Counted from the stretch's first letter, positions 8,443-18,046 are shown. The stretch is DNA of 64,000 bases from Silvimonas amylolytica (GCF_014645555.1 NZ_BMLY01000002.1:363099-427098), one strand, 5' to 3'. Made by a program: numbers and translations. Notes: generated from the sequence alone by a model not told the origin.

Positions 8443-9036
8443 ATGGATCAAGAAAAAGCCGCGCTGCGGCAAACACTGCGTCAGCGCCGTTCTGCGCTGA
8501 CCATTTCATACCGGCGTGAAGCCAGCTTGTCGATTATGCAACGTGCCTGCCTGGGCAAGCTGCTGCGTCGTGGGCAGCGCGTGGCGGTTTATGTCTCGAT
8601 GGCAAGTGAAATCTCCACGTGGCCATTGATCCTCAAAGCATTGCAGGCAGGCTGCCAGGTTTTTTTGCCGGTTGTGCCTCGCCGCGGACGTGGAATGCAT
8701 TTTGTCCGCTACGATCACACCAGTCGCTGGGCACGCGACCACTACGGCATTCCCTTTCCGGTGCACGAAGAGACTTGCCGGCCGCAGGATCTGGATGTAG
8801 CCTTCGTCCCCCTTTTGGGTTTCGATGGAAGACTGGCCCGTTTGGGCCAGGGCGGCGGTTATTACGACACGACGTTTCGCTTCCGTCGCTTGCGCCAGAA
8901 ATGGAGAAAACCACGTCTGATCGGGCTTGCCTATGATTGCCAGCAGGTAACGCAATTACCGGTGGCACCGTGGGATTTACAGCTCGACGAAATCGTGACA
9001 GAAACCCGCCACTTGCGCGTTAGCCAGGTTATTTGA
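8443..9036 (+). CDS. fau: 5-formyltetrahydrofolate cyclo-ligase
   Basis: Protein of 197 aa from the ATG at 8443. An in-frame ATG at 8362 lies inside 6S RNA and is rejected as a start. N-terminal KAALRQTLRQRRSAL and the nucleotide-binding signature GQGGGYYDTTF near residue 145 are diagnostic. The enzyme converts 5-formyl-THF to 5,10-methenyl-THF using ATP, recycling folate in the cytoplasm. Synteny with zapA and ssrS is conserved, and processing from a joint ssrS-fau transcript is likely by analogy with E. coli. Confidence 0.93.
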   Translation: MDQEKAALRQTLRQRRSALTISYRREASLSIMQRACLGKLLRRGQRVAVYVSMASEISTWPLILKALQAGCQVFLPVVPRRGRGMHFVRYDHTSRWARDHYGIPFPVHEETCRPQDLDVAFVPLLGFDGRLARLGQGGGYYDTTFRFRRLRQKWRKPRLIGLAYDCQQVTQLPVAPWDLQLDEIVTETRHLRVSQVI

Positions 9037-9049
9037 GGCATTGTTCGCG

Positions 9050-9102
9050 TTGTCATGCCTGACAATTCATGACGTTGTCGTGAATTATTCACAACATGAC
9101 AA
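9050..9102. promoter_or_regulatory. Nested dyad between fau and the PTS genes
   Basis: An inner inverted repeat AATTCATGAC-gtt-GTCGTGAATT (9064-9086, one mismatch) sits inside an outer pair TTGTCATG (9050-9057) and CATGACAA (9095-9102); the two centres are within a base. No T run follows, so it is not a typical terminator. It may be an operator for the PTS transcript; the binding protein is unknown. Confidence 0.4.
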
Positions 9103-9260
9103 TGGGAAAAATTTCACTGATACGGCGCGCGCGAAGCTCTACACTACCAGCAGTGTCGAACTCCGGAACATGGGAAAACACGCCGGCCTGGCTTCTGCCT
9201 TGCCGGCTTTACTGCATCCGGATTGTCGAAAAAAGTCAGAAAAAACCAGAGGTTGCCAAG

Positions 9261-11795
9261 ATGTCGAATAAAACCGTGGAATTGATTGCTCCCTTGTCCG
9301 GCTTGTTTGTACCTATTGAAGCCGTGCCAGATCCTGTGTTCTCGCAAAAAATGGTGGGCGACGGCGTATCAATCGATCCGACGTCCAACGTGCTGCTGGC
9401 GCCCGCCGCAGGCAAGATCACCCAGCTGGCCTCGACATTCCACGCTTTGACCCTGACCACCGCCGATGGCTTGCAAGTGCTACTGCACATCGGCCTTGAT
9501 ACCGTCATGCTCAAGGGCCAAGGTTTCCGTCCGCTGGTCAAGGAAGGCGATACGGTCGCGCTGGGTCAGCCTCTGATTGAATTTGATGAAGCCGTCATCA
9601 CTGCCGCCGGCAAGAGTTCGATGACGGAAATTGTGATCGCCAATGGCGACATCGTTACCAACCTGCAAGCCGCGCGTGGTTTTGCTCATGCGGGCAAGAC
9701 CGTTGCGCTGACTGTCACGCTGGCTGTTGCCAGCGCTGCTGCTGAACCCGCCGCCGCACCATCGGGCAATCTGTCTGACCCGATTCGCGTACCGAACCCG
9801 ACTGGTTTGCATGCCCGCCCGGCTGCCGTTGTAGCCAATCTGGCCAAGACCTTCAATTCAGATGTGAAGCTGGTTCGTGGTTCGGAAGAAGCCAATGCCA
9901 AATCCGTGGTTGGCATCATGGGTCTGGAAGTCCAGAACAACGATGAAATTCGCGTCAAAGCCACTGGTGTTGATGCCGCTGGGGCTATCAAAGCGCTGGT
10001 TGATCTGATTCGTTCCGGTTCTGGCGAAGACTGTGGCGCTGCCGCTGCGCCGGCCACGGCACCCAAGCCCGTCGCGGTCCCGCGCCCGGCGCCCAAAGCC
10101 CATTCGGATGATCCAAACACATTGCTGGGTGTCTCAGCCTCGCCGGGTCTGGCGGTTGGCCAGATTTTCCAGGTACGCCAGGAAGTCATTGAAGTCCGTG
10201 AAGCCGGCGATAACCCGCAACTGGAACGCCGCCGCCTGGAAGAGGCCCTCAAGGAAGCGCGTCAGCAACTGGAAGGCTTGAAGTCTGAAATCAGCGACGC
10301 CTCCAAGGCTGAAATTTTCTCGGCTCACCAGGAGTTACTGGCTGATCCGGAGTTGCTGGATCTGGCTCTGTCGGCGATCTCTGCGGGCAAGAGTGCGCCA
10401 TTTGCCTGGAAGCAAGCGTTCACTGCATACGCTGACAAACTCTCCAAACTGAAGAACGAACTGCTGGCTGGCCGTGCCAACGATATCCGCGACGTGGGCC
10501 GCCGTGTGTTGCGCTTGCTGACGGGCGTAAAAGAAGCTGCGCTGGAAGTACCGGACAACGCGATCCTGATCGCCGAAGAACTGACCCCGTCCGACACCGC
10601 TAGCCTTGATCGCAACAAAGTCCTGGGTTTTGCGACGACGGGCGGTGGCGCGACCAGCCACGTTGCCATTCTGGCTCGTTCGCTCAACATTCCGGCGATT
10701 TGCGGTATTGAAGAAGCCGTGCTGGAACTGGCCAACGGGACCAACGTGATTCTGGATGGCACCAAGGGTAGCCTGCGCAAGAATCCTTCTGAGGCTGAAA
10801 TCCTGGACATCCGTACCCGCCAGGCCATGCTGGCCAAAAAGCGCGAAGAAGAACTCGCTGCAGCCGGTCAGCCTGCGGTGACCAAAGATGGCGTGCATAT
10901 CGAAGTCGTTGCCAATATCGGCGGCCTGGAAGATGCGCAACAATCCGTAGCCCTCGGTGGTGAGGGTGTTGGTCTGCTGCGTTCGGAATTCCTTTATCTG
11001 GAACGCACTGACGCACCGACCGAAGAAGAACAAACCAAAATTTACGGCGATATCGCCAAAGCACTGGGCACGGAGCGCACTCTGGTGATCCGTACCCTGG
11101 ACGTCGGTGGTGACAAGCCGCTGCCGTATCTGCCAATGCCGGCAGAAGAAAACCCGTTCCTGGGTGTGCGCGGTATCCGTCTGTGCCTTGCCGCACCGGA
11201 AATCCTGCGTACCCAGGTGCGTGGCATTTTGCGTGCAGCACCGTTCAGCAAGCTGCATATCATGTTCCCGATGATCGCCTCGCTGGAAGAAGTGCGTGAT
11301 GCCAGGAAAATTGTGGCTGAAGAAAAGGCTGCACTGGGCGTTACCGCCGATGTGAAGGTCGGCATCATGGTCGAGGTACCCTCCACCGCAGTGATGTCTG
11401 AAATCTTTGCCCGTGAAGTGGATTTCTTCTCGATCGGCACCAACGATCTGACCCAGTACACGCTGGCCATGGACCGGGGTCACCCGAAACTGGCCAAGCA
11501 GGCCGACGCGTTGCACCCAGGCGTGCTGCGCCTGATCGCCATGACGGTGAAGGGTGCACATGCGCATGGTAAATGGGTGGGCGTGTGTGGCGGTATTGCT
11601 TCTGACCCGCTGGCTGTACCGGTGCTGTTGGGGATCGGGGTGGATGAACTGTCGGTCAGCGTGCCGGCTATCCCTGCGATCAAGGCCATGGTGCGCAAAC
11701 TGAACAAGGCCGATTGTCAAAAGCTGGCAACCGAGGTTTTGCAAATGGGTACAGTGGCCGAAGTTCGCGCCCGTTTGTCCAGCCTGGTCGATTGA
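9261..11795 (+). CDS. PTS EIIA-HPr-EI fusion protein (GlcNAc/glucose type)
   Basis: Protein of 844 aa from ATG 9261, preceded by an AGAGG-type ribosome site; upstream in-frame ATG codons extend into unconserved sequence. Three phosphotransfer modules in order: EIIA of the Crr type (residues 1-150, active His76 in LLHIGLD), HPr (about 172-260, His184 in GLHARPAA) and Enzyme I (about 285-844, His467 in GGGATSHVAIL, with the PEP-binding C-terminal barrel). The protein passes phosphate from PEP to the partner EIICB encoded next. The same fusion is known as NagF-type in GlcNAc systems. All general PTS functions are thus on one polypeptide in the cytoplasm. The substrate is inferred from the neighbouring permease. 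Confidence 0.93.
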   Translation: MSNKTVELIAPLSGLFVPIEAVPDPVFSQKMVGDGVSIDPTSNVLLAPAAGKITQLASTFHALTLTTADGLQVLLHIGLDTVMLKGQGFRPLVKEGDTVALGQPLIEFDEAVITAAGKSSMTEIVIANGDIVTNLQAARGFAHAGKTVALTVTLAVASAAAEPAAAPSGNLSDPIRVPNPTGLHARPAAVVANLAKTFNSDVKLVRGSEEANAKSVVGIMGLEVQNNDEIRVKATGVDAAGAIKALVDLIRSGSGEDCGAAAAPATAPKPVAVPRPAPKAHSDDPNTLLGVSASPGLAVGQIFQVRQEVIEVREAGDNPQLERRRLEEALKEARQQLEGLKSEISDASKAEIFSAHQELLADPELLDLALSAISAGKSAPFAWKQAFTAYADKLSKLKNELLAGRANDIRDVGRRVLRLLTGVKEAALEVPDNAILIAEELTPSDTASLDRNKVLGFATTGGGATSHVAILARSLNIPAICGIEEAVLELANGTNVILDGTKGSLRKNPSEAEILDIRTRQAMLAKKREEELAAAGQPAVTKDGVHIEVVANIGGLEDAQQSVALGGEGVGLLRSEFLYLERTDAPTEEEQTKIYGDIAKALGTERTLVIRTLDVGGDKPLPYLPMPAEENPFLGVRGIRLCLAAPEILRTQVRGILRAAPFSKLHIMFPMIASLEEVRDARKIVAEEKAALGVTADVKVGIMVEVPSTAVMSEIFAREVDFFSIGTNDLTQYTLAMDRGHPKLAKQADALHPGVLRLIAMTVKGAHAHGKWVGVCGGIASDPLAVPVLLGIGVDELSVSVPAIPAIKAMVRKLNKADCQKLATEVLQMGTVAEVRARLSSLVD

Positions 11796-11803
11796 TGTAT
11801 TTG

Positions 11804-11827
11804 CGAACCTGCCTTCGGGCAGGTTCG
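11804..11827 (+). terminator. UUCG-capped hairpin between the two PTS genes
   Basis: Perfect 10-bp stem CGAACCTGCC/GGCAGGTTCG closed by a TTCG tetraloop, 9 nt after the stop of the fusion gene. No T run follows, so it may be a 3' stability element or a weak terminator that lowers expression of the downstream permease rather than a full stop. Confidence 0.5.
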
Positions 11828-12088
11828 TTCGTTGTGGAGTAGTTGATAAAAGCGCACATCAGAAAACAGGGAAACAACCAGTCTTGGTTGCTTTCTGGTG
11901 TGAATAAGTCACAAAGCTGTCCCCTTACCCTGTTGATAGGGGGGACGCTGTATTTGGTACAGCCTGCCGCCAAGAGCAGAATGCGCCCGCTGGAAAAAAT
12001 AAAGCATTTTCATAAACAGTGACGAGTGCCGTTTGCACCGTACTTTTTGGTGCTGTGCGGGTGTCGTCCTAGGGCAAGGAAAGTCATC
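11828..12088 (+). other. Structured leader before the EIICB permease gene
   Basis: A gene-free stretch of about 260 bp with several small dyads: ACAACCA/TGGTTG (11872-11890), GTCCCC/GGGGAC (11919-11945) and CTGTA/TACAG (11949-11963). No known riboswitch was recognised. It ends in an AGGGCAAGGA ribosome site before the start at 12089. Confidence 0.35.
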
Positions 12089-13645
12089 ATGTTCAAACAA
12101 GCATTCGCCGTTCTGCAAAAGATCGGCAAGGCATTGATGTTGCCGGTTGCTGTGCTGCCGGTTGCAGGTTTGCTGCTTGGTATTGGCAGTTCAAACTTCT
12201 CGTTCATCCCGGACGTGGTTAACCACGTTATGGCCCAGGGCGGCGGCGCGATCTTCGGCAACTTGCCGATCATCTTTGCTGTCGGCGTTGCGTTGGGTCT
12301 GGCGGAAAATGACGGCGTAGCCGCCATTGCCGCTGTGGTCGGTTTTGTCGTCATGGTTGCCACCATGGGCGTCATGGCCCAGTTCTTCGGCATCGAACCG
12401 GCTACCGTGCTGGGTATGAAGTCGATGGAAACCGGTGTGTTCGGCGGTATCATCATCGGTGCCGTGGCCGCGACGCTGTTCAACAAGTACTACCGCATCC
12501 AGTTGCCGCAATACCTGGGCTTCTTTGCCGGTAAGCGTTTCGTGCCGATCGTGACCGGTATTGCTGCCATTTTTGTGGGCGTGATCCTGTCCATCATCTG
12601 GCCTCCGATCCAGCACGGTATTGACGTGTTCTCCCACTGGGCCGCAGCCAGCGATCCGCGCACGGCAGCCACCGTGTATGGTTTTGTAGAACGTCTGCTG
12701 ATTCCGTTTGGTCTGCATCACATCTGGAACGTGCCGTTCTTCTTCGAAATCGGTAACTTCACCAACTCCGCTGGTCAGGCTGTTCACGGCGATATCAACC
12801 GCTTCTTCGCGGGCGATACCACCGCCGGTATTCTGTCGGGTGCTTTCCTGTTCAAGATGTTCGGTCTGCCGGCCGCTGCATTTGCGATCTGGCACACTGC
12901 CAAGCCGGAAAAGCGTGCCATGGTGGGCGGTATCATGATCTCCGCCGCCCTGACCTCGTTCCTGACCGGTATTACGGAACCGATCGAGTTCTCGTTCCTG
13001 TTCGTCGCACCGGTGTTGTACGGTATCCATGCCGTGCTGGCTGCTTCGACCCAGTTTGTAGCTAACACTCTGGGCATGCACATGGGCTTCACCTTCTCGC
13101 AAGGTGGCATCGACTTCTTGCTGTTCAACGTGTTCGCGAACAACCCGGCTGCCCAACACTGGGCCTACGTGTTGATCCTGGGCCCGATCTATGCCGCGAT
13201 CTACTACGTGGTGTTCCGTTTTGCCATCGTGAAGCTGAACCTGAAGACCCCAGGTCGTGAAGATGACGAACCGGTTGCTGCTGTTGCCACCGCTCAAGCT
13301 GCGCCGGTTGCTGGTGCAGTACCGGCAGGCGTTGCCGTTGCTGCTGCTGCCGCCACGGTTGATGCGACCAGCGAAAAACTGATCGCAGCGGAACCGCGTT
13401 TTGCCTTTGCTTCGAAGCTTGTTACCGCATTTGGCGGCCCGGAAAACATCAAGGGTCTGGATGCATGTATCACCCGTCTGCGTATCGCGGTGGATGATCC
13501 GGCCAAGGTGGATCAAGCCAGCCTGAAGACGCTGGGCGCTGCAGGCGTGATGATGGTCGGGAATGGTGTACAGGCTGTGTTCGGCACCAAATCCGACAAC
13601 TTCAAGACAGACATGGATGAATACTTGAAGAAGGGTGGCCGCTGA
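12089..13645 (+). CDS. nagE: PTS EIICB permease, N-acetylglucosamine (or glucose) specific
   Basis: Protein of 518 aa from the ATG at 12089. EIIC, residues 1 to about 390, has about ten membrane segments and the substrate-site motif [10 protein letters not shown]. After an Ala/Val-rich linker (about 395-430) comes EIIB with the phosphorylated Cys460 in [10 protein letters not shown]. No EIIA domain is present; this is supplied by the upstream fusion protein. The enzyme imports and phosphorylates its sugar at the inner membrane. The EIIC resembles NagE more than PtsG to the eye, and GlcNAc would feed GlmU and cell wall synthesis, but glucose cannot be excluded. Followed by a strong terminator. 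Confidence 0.85.
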   Translation: MFKQAFAVLQKIGKALMLPVAVLPVAGLLLGIGSSNFSFIPDVVNHVMAQGGGAIFGNLPIIFAVGVALGLAENDGVAAIAAVVGFVVMVATMGVMAQFFGIEPATVLGMKSMETGVFGGIIIGAVAATLFNKYYRIQLPQYLGFFAGKRFVPIVTGIAAIFVGVILSIIWPPIQHGIDVFSHWAAASDPRTAATVYGFVERLLIPFGLHHIWNVPFFFEIGNFTNSAGQAVHGDINRFFAGDTTAGILSGAFLFKMFGLPAAAFAIWHTAKPEKRAMVGGIMISAALTSFLTGITEPIEFSFLFVAPVLYGIHAVLAASTQFVANTLGMHMGFTFSQGGIDFLLFNVFANNPAAQHWAYVLILGPIYAAIYYVVFRFAIVKLNLKTPGREDDEPVAAVATAQAAPVAGAVPAGVAVAAAAATVDATSEKLIAAEPRFAFASKLVTAFGGPENIKGLDACITRLRIAVDDPAKVDQASLKTLGAAGVMMVGNGVQAVFGTKSDNFKTDMDEYLKKGGR

Positions 13646-13707
13646 TTCTTGCTGGCGGCAACAAATCGGGTAAAGTGCGCTAGTCGCACGTAATCCAGAC
13701 AAACCGG

Positions 13708-13741
13708 AACGGGCGTGTGATCCACGCCCGTTTTTATTTTT
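13708..13741 (+). terminator. Rho-independent terminator of the PTS locus
   Basis: Stem AACGGGCGTG/CACGCCCGTT with a short loop followed by TTTATTTTT, 63 nt after the permease stop. Confidence 0.92.
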
Positions 13742-13752
13742 GTGGAGACCCG

Positions 13753-13947
13753 ATGGAAGAAAAACGCATGCGGCGAAGCCGCCATAACAAGTGGGTTGCC
13801 GGCGTCATTGGTGGCATGGGTGATTACCTGAACATCAGCGCCGACAAACTGCGGATCGTCTTTATTTTGCTCTCGATCTGCGTGGCTGGTTTTCCAGGCC
13901 TGATCCTGTACCTGATCTTGTGGTTCCTGATGCCGACCGAAGAGTAA
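13753..13947 (+). CDS. PspC-domain small membrane protein
   Basis: Protein of 64 aa from ATG 13753. It is a single PspC domain: RRSRHNKWVAGVIGGMGDYL followed by a hydrophobic segment (about residues 34-58) ending WFLMPTEE. PspC domains occur in phage-shock envelope-stress proteins, but stand-alone copies such as this one are of unknown role. There are no pspA/pspB genes nearby. The gene starts directly after the PTS terminator, so its promoter must overlap the hairpin or transcription is by read-through. Confidence 0.85.
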   Translation: MEEKRMRRSRHNKWVAGVIGGMGDYLNISADKLRIVFILLSICVAGFPGLILYLILWFLMPTEE

Positions 13948-14030
13948 ATCGTTTTTGCAGTCAGCCCTTGCACAAGAGACATGGCGTCGCCAACTCCCCG
14001 ATAGACAGATACGTCTGAAAGGAGCCGGCC

Positions 14031-14696
14031 ATGTCTCAACCCCATCTACATTTGATCAGCTTTGACCTGTGCCCGTTTGTGCAGCGGGCCATCATTACTT
14101 TGCTGGAAAAAGGTGTGCCGTTCGAGCGCACGTATATTGATCTGGCCAACAAGCCAGAGTGGTTCCTCAAACTCTCTCCCACCGGCAAAGTGCCCGTTCT
14201 GCAAGTCGATGACGACGTGTTGTTTGAATCGGCGGTGATTGCAGAATATCTGGATGAAGTCTATCCGCCGCAATTGCAGCCGGCAGACCCTTTGACCCGG
14301 GCACGTCACCGGGCGTGGATCGAATACGCTTCCGGCATGCTGGGTGCTTTGTGGCAGTTTTATACGGCGGCGGATAACGAGTCTCTGGATAAAGCCCGTG
14401 CCGATATTGAAAATCGCCTGGCCTGGCTAGAGTCTGCGGTCAGTGAAAGCGGACCGTATTTTGCCGGGGACAGGTTCTCTCTGGTCGATGCCGCATTTGG
14501 CCCGGTATTCCGGTATTTTCCTGTACTGGAAGCCTTGGCCGAGCAAGGCTGGTTTGCCGCGACACCGCGCATTGCCGCCTGGAGCAAAGCATTGTTGACG
14601 CACCCTTCAGTGATCAACGCCGTCAAACCCGGTTATGCGGAAAATCTACGCGCGTTTATCCGGAGTAAGGGTGGCGTGTTGGCGGCGCGGGCCTGA
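14031..14696 (+). CDS. Glutathione S-transferase family protein
   Basis: Protein of 221 aa, the usual GST length. N-terminal thioredoxin-fold half has DLCPFVQRAIITLLEKGV (CPFV motif like SspA and omega GSTs), the cis-Pro strand KVPVL and FESAVIAEYLDE for glutathione binding; the C-terminal half is all-helical. It likely conjugates or reduces substrates with glutathione in the cytoplasm; the specific substrate is not apparent. A GGAG ribosome site precedes the ATG at 14031. Confidence 0.88.
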   Translation: MSQPHLHLISFDLCPFVQRAIITLLEKGVPFERTYIDLANKPEWFLKLSPTGKVPVLQVDDDVLFESAVIAEYLDEVYPPQLQPADPLTRARHRAWIEYASGMLGALWQFYTAADNESLDKARADIENRLAWLESAVSESGPYFAGDRFSLVDAAFGPVFRYFPVLEALAEQGWFAATPRIAAWSKALLTHPSVINAVKPGYAENLRAFIRSKGGVLAARA

Positions 14697-14767
14697 GCCT
14701 TGCTGATGCGCGGGCTGGCGTGTTGCGGTAAGGTATCGCACCCTTTCATCCGACGCCCGCGCATCTC

Positions 14768-16033
14768 ATGAGTACGCCCCCCGACTGGAAACAACTGTTG
14801 TTCACCCGCCGCATGGCGATCTGCCTTGTTTCCGGCTTCAGTTCGGGTCTACCGCTCTACATCCTGATCAACCTGGTGCCGGCCTGGCTCAAGAGCGAGC
14901 ATATTGATCTCAAGCTGATCGGCTTCTTTGCGCTGATTCAGTTTCCATATACCTGGAAGTTTGTCTGGTCTCCGCTGATGGACCGCTTTGCCCTGCCTGG
15001 CCTGGGTCGGCGCCGGGGCTGGATGCTCTTCACGCAGTGCGTGCTGCTGGCTGTGATCGCCGGTATAGGCTGGTTCAACCCGACGCTGGAAATGACCCTC
15101 ATTGCGCCTATGGCATTTGCGTTGGCGTTTTTCAGTGCCAGCCAGGACATTGTGCTGGATGCATATCGGCGCGAAATCCTGAGTGAAGCCGAGCTGGGCC
15201 TTGGCAATTCAGTCTTCGTCAACGCTTACCGCATTGCGGGTCTTGTTCCTGGTGCGCTTTCTTTAATCCTCGCTGACCATATGGCGTGGTCCCAGGTGTT
15301 TGCCTGTACAGCGCTGTTCATGTTGCCAGGGCTGATCCTGACGTTACTGGTTAAGGAACCCCATTTGTCGCGCCCCCCCGCGACGCTGCGTGAGGCTGTA
15401 GTTGAGCCATTCCATGAATTCATGACGCGCCACGGCTGGCAAGCGGCTTTGCTGATCCTGGCATTCATCTTCTTGTACAAGCTGGGAGACAGCATGGCCA
15501 CCGCGCTGGCCACGCCGTTTTATCTGGACCTCGGGTTTACCAAGAGCCAGATTGGCTTGATTGCCAAAAATGCGGGCTTGTGGCCGAGTGTCATTGGTGC
15601 GTTGCTGGGCGGGATCTGGATGATCAAACTGGGTATTAACCGGGCACTGTGGTTGTTCGGCGTGGTCCAGCTCGCGTCGATCCTGGGTTTTGCGTGGTTA
15701 GCTGGCCGGGGCGCGGATCCATTGGCTCTCGCACTGGTGATCAGTTTTGAGGCGCTGGGTGTGGGCTTGGGCACTGCGGCGTTTACTGCGTTTATTGCCC
15801 GTACTACTCATCCGCGTTATACCGCCACGCAATATGCCCTGTTTACCAGTCTGGCTGCGGTGCCGCGTACGGTGTTCAATGCTTTCACCGGGGTGATGGT
15901 CGAACACCTGGGCTGGCAAACGTTTTTCTGCGCCTGCGCCTTGCTGGCCATCCCGGGTATGTTGCTGTTGTTCAAGGTGGCGCCCTGGAATGCGCCGATG
16001 CCTGAATCGAGCCAACCCGCGAAACCGGCATGA
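14768..16033 (+). CDS. ampG: AmpG-family muropeptide/MFS permease
   Basis: Protein of 421 aa with 12 predicted membrane segments. The N-terminus FTRRMAICLVSGFSSGLPLY and the loop WSPLMDRFALPGLGRRRGWM are characteristic of AmpG. AmpG imports anhydro-muropeptides from the periplasm for cell-wall recycling and influences beta-lactamase induction. No ampD or ampC is adjacent. The gene ends at 16033 with a hairpin starting at the stop codon. Confidence 0.85.
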   Translation: MSTPPDWKQLLFTRRMAICLVSGFSSGLPLYILINLVPAWLKSEHIDLKLIGFFALIQFPYTWKFVWSPLMDRFALPGLGRRRGWMLFTQCVLLAVIAGIGWFNPTLEMTLIAPMAFALAFFSASQDIVLDAYRREILSEAELGLGNSVFVNAYRIAGLVPGALSLILADHMAWSQVFACTALFMLPGLILTLLVKEPHLSRPPATLREAVVEPFHEFMTRHGWQAALLILAFIFLYKLGDSMATALATPFYLDLGFTKSQIGLIAKNAGLWPSVIGALLGGIWMIKLGINRALWLFGVVQLASILGFAWLAGRGADPLALALVISFEALGVGLGTAAFTAFIARTTHPRYTATQYALFTSLAAVPRTVFNAFTGVMVEHLGWQTFFCACALLAIPGMLLLFKVAPWNAPMPESSQPAKPA

Positions 16034-16064
16034 AAAAAGCCACCCTTGGGGTGGCTTTTTCTTT
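16034..16064. terminator. Terminator between the convergent ampG-like gene and the xthA cluster
   Basis: AAAAAAGCCACCC...GGGTGGCTTTTTCTTT begins right after the ampG stop. A-rich on one side and T-rich on the other, it can serve both directions. Confidence 0.88.
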
Positions 16065-16087
16065 CTGACCAAAAGAAAACCCGACAG

Positions 16088-16348
16088 TCAGGGCTGTTTA
16101 CGCCATTGCGCCAAGCCATACGCAACACAGAGCAGCCCGATCAGCGCCTCACCCATGGCCCAGAGTTGCCAGGCATAACCTTCACCCATCCAGGCGTTCC
16201 CCAGCCGGGTGAAGTACGCGCAGGCCCCGTTGCTGGTGTCCGTGCAACTGTGGCGGTTGAGCCAGTCCCACATGGCGACACCTGCAAAACCGGCACCGAC
16301 CACGAATGCGGGAACCGCTTTGGCGCGCGGAGTCAGCTCATCACTCAT
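16088..16348 (-). CDS. Hypothetical small membrane protein
   Basis: Protein of 86 aa with two hydrophobic segments (about residues 12-30 and 60-80) separated by a loop containing two cysteines (HSCTDTSNGAC). It begins 14 nt after the xthA stop on the same strand, so it is probably co-transcribed. No family was recognised. The reading frame covers the interval between xthA and the terminator and its composition looks coding. Confidence 0.6.
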   Translation of the reverse strand: MSDELTPRAKAVPAFVVGAGFAGVAMWDWLNRHSCTDTSNGACAYFTRLGNAWMGEGYAWQLWAMGEALIGLLCVAYGLAQWRKQP

Positions 16349-16362
16349 GCTCAGGTCCGGAT

Positions 16363-17136
16363 TCAGATCGTGTAGTCATAATCGACCAGCAGCGGCGCAT
16401 GGTCAGAGAACTTGATGTCCTTGAAGATGCTCGCAGACTGGAGTTTGCCGGACAGCGAAGCCGACACGATGTGGTAATCAATACGCCAACCGACATCCTT
16501 GGCATAGGCCTGGCCACGGTTGGACCACCAGGTATAGCCCGGTGCTTCCGGATACAGCATGCGCCAGGCATCTACCCAGCCTTGTTCTTCGAACAGCTTG
16601 CCAATCCAGGCGCGCTCTTCAGGCAGAAAACCAGAGTTCTTCAGATTGCCCTTCCAGTTTTTCAGATCCAGTTCGCGGTGGGCAATGTTCCAGTCGCCAA
16701 CCAGCACGATATCGCGACCGTTCCTGGCCAGCGCCGCAAGGTGGTGCCAGAAACGTTCCATGAACGCGAATTTCACTGTCTGGCGTTCTTCACCGCTGGA
16801 GCCGGAGGGCAGGTAGACCGATATCACTGACAGATTGCCGAAATCAGCCTGAATATAACGGCCCTCAGCGTCGATATCCTCAATACCCAGACCGATGACG
16901 ACGTTGTCCGGCTTTTTGCGGCAATACAAGCCGACGCCGCTGTAGCCCTTTTTCTCGGCGCAATGAAAATAGCCGTACATGCCATCCGGAGCGCGCATGG
17001 TATCGGTCAGGTCACCGTCCTGTGCTTTGAGTTCCTGTAGTCCGATGACGTCGGCGTTCTGGCCGGGCAGCCAATCGAAAAAGCCTTTGTTGGCGGCGGA
17101 GCGGATACCATTGAGGTTGGCAGAGATGATGCGCAA
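16363..17136 (-). CDS. xthA: Exodeoxyribonuclease III
   Basis: Protein of 257 aa of the endonuclease/exonuclease/phosphatase fold. Visible motifs: SANLNGIRSA at the N-terminus, LQELKAQ with the metal-binding Glu, SVYLPSG, VGDWNIAH and the terminal SDHAPL with the catalytic His. It cleaves at abasic sites and degrades 3' ends in base excision repair. Transcribed divergently from pyrE across a 213-bp gap. Confidence 0.93.
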   Translation of the reverse strand: MRIISANLNGIRSAANKGFFDWLPGQNADVIGLQELKAQDGDLTDTMRAPDGMYGYFHCAEKKGYSGVGLYCRKKPDNVVIGLGIEDIDAEGRYIQADFGNLSVISVYLPSGSSGEERQTVKFAFMERFWHHLAALARNGRDIVLVGDWNIAHRELDLKNWKGNLKNSGFLPEERAWIGKLFEEQGWVDAWRMLYPEAPGYTWWSNRGQAYAKDVGWRIDYHIVSASLSGKLQSASIFKDIKFSDHAPLLVDYDYTI

Positions 17137-17349
17137 GATCGTTTCCTCGTCGGGTTCGGAATGATACGGGGTCGCGTCACCCGGTACTGGCCGGGCATAA
17201 TATGCTGTTTTTTGTCACCGGGGGTTACGAAAAGCGGCAGTACATCGGCATAAAAGTGCCCGTACACCGCCGTACCGCCAGAAATAGATGAAAGTTCTCT
17301 TTTACCAGTCCGGGAGCGCTTTCTATCGTTATAAGGAGGCAGTTTTAAT

Positions 17350-17997
17350 ATGTCCGATTTCCGCCGGGAATTCATCGAATTTGCTGTGGCACAGAATGTG
17401 CTGGGTTTTGGCGAGTTTATCACCAAAGCCGGGCGTGCCTCGCCGTACTTTTTTAATGCCGGGCTGTTCAATAACGGTGCTTCGCTGGGCAAACTGGCCG
17501 GCTTTTATGCCAAAGCGGCTATCGCTGCAGGGATTGAATTTGATGTGCTGTTTGGACCAGCCTACAAGGGTATTGTGCTGGCTGCCGGAACAGCGGTCGC
17601 ACTCGCTCAGGCTGGCCGAGACACCCCGTTTGCTTACAATCGCAAGGAAGCCAAGGATCACGGTGAAGGCGGTGTTCTGGTTGGCGCACCACTGAAAGGT
17701 CGCGTACTGATCATCGACGACGTGATCTCCGCAGGTACATCCGTGCGTGAGTCGGTCTCCATGATTCGGGCACATGGCGCTGAGCCGGCAGGCGTGTTGA
17801 TTGCACTTGATCGCATGGAACGCGGTACAGGCGCCTTGTCAGCGGTACAAGAAGTGGAACAGCAATATGGCATTCCGGTTGTACCGATTGCCACGCTGGA
17901 TGATTTGATGGGTTATCTGGAAAACACGCCAGGTATGGCTGAAAACCTGAACAAGGCAGCAGCCTACCGGGCACAGTACGGGATTGACCGGCACTGA
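17350..17997 (+). CDS. pyrE: Orotate phosphoribosyltransferase
   Basis: Protein of 215 aa, normal length. The PRPP-binding signature [13 protein letters not shown] and the [11 protein letters not shown] and [14 protein letters not shown] segments are typical. It joins orotate with PRPP to give OMP in pyrimidine synthesis. A strong TAAGGAGG ribosome site precedes the ATG. Divergent from xthA, and followed 49 nt later by the DUF4124 gene. Confidence 0.95.
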   Translation: MSDFRREFIEFAVAQNVLGFGEFITKAGRASPYFFNAGLFNNGASLGKLAGFYAKAAIAAGIEFDVLFGPAYKGIVLAAGTAVALAQAGRDTPFAYNRKEAKDHGEGGVLVGAPLKGRVLIIDDVISAGTSVRESVSMIRAHGAEPAGVLIALDRMERGTGALSAVQEVEQQYGIPVVPIATLDDLMGYLENTPGMAENLNKAAAYRAQYGIDRH

Positions 17998-18046
17998 TAC
18001 GGCGTGAAGTCCGCCGGCCGGCAACCCGGATATTTTGAGGAAAACA

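Noticed and set aside
10335..11744. 469-codon open frame antisense to the EI domain
   Set aside because: Shadow frame, compositionally biased and without motifs.
12191..13702. 503-codon open frame antisense to the PTS permease
   Set aside because: His/Gln/Arg-rich shadow of a GC-biased coding strand.
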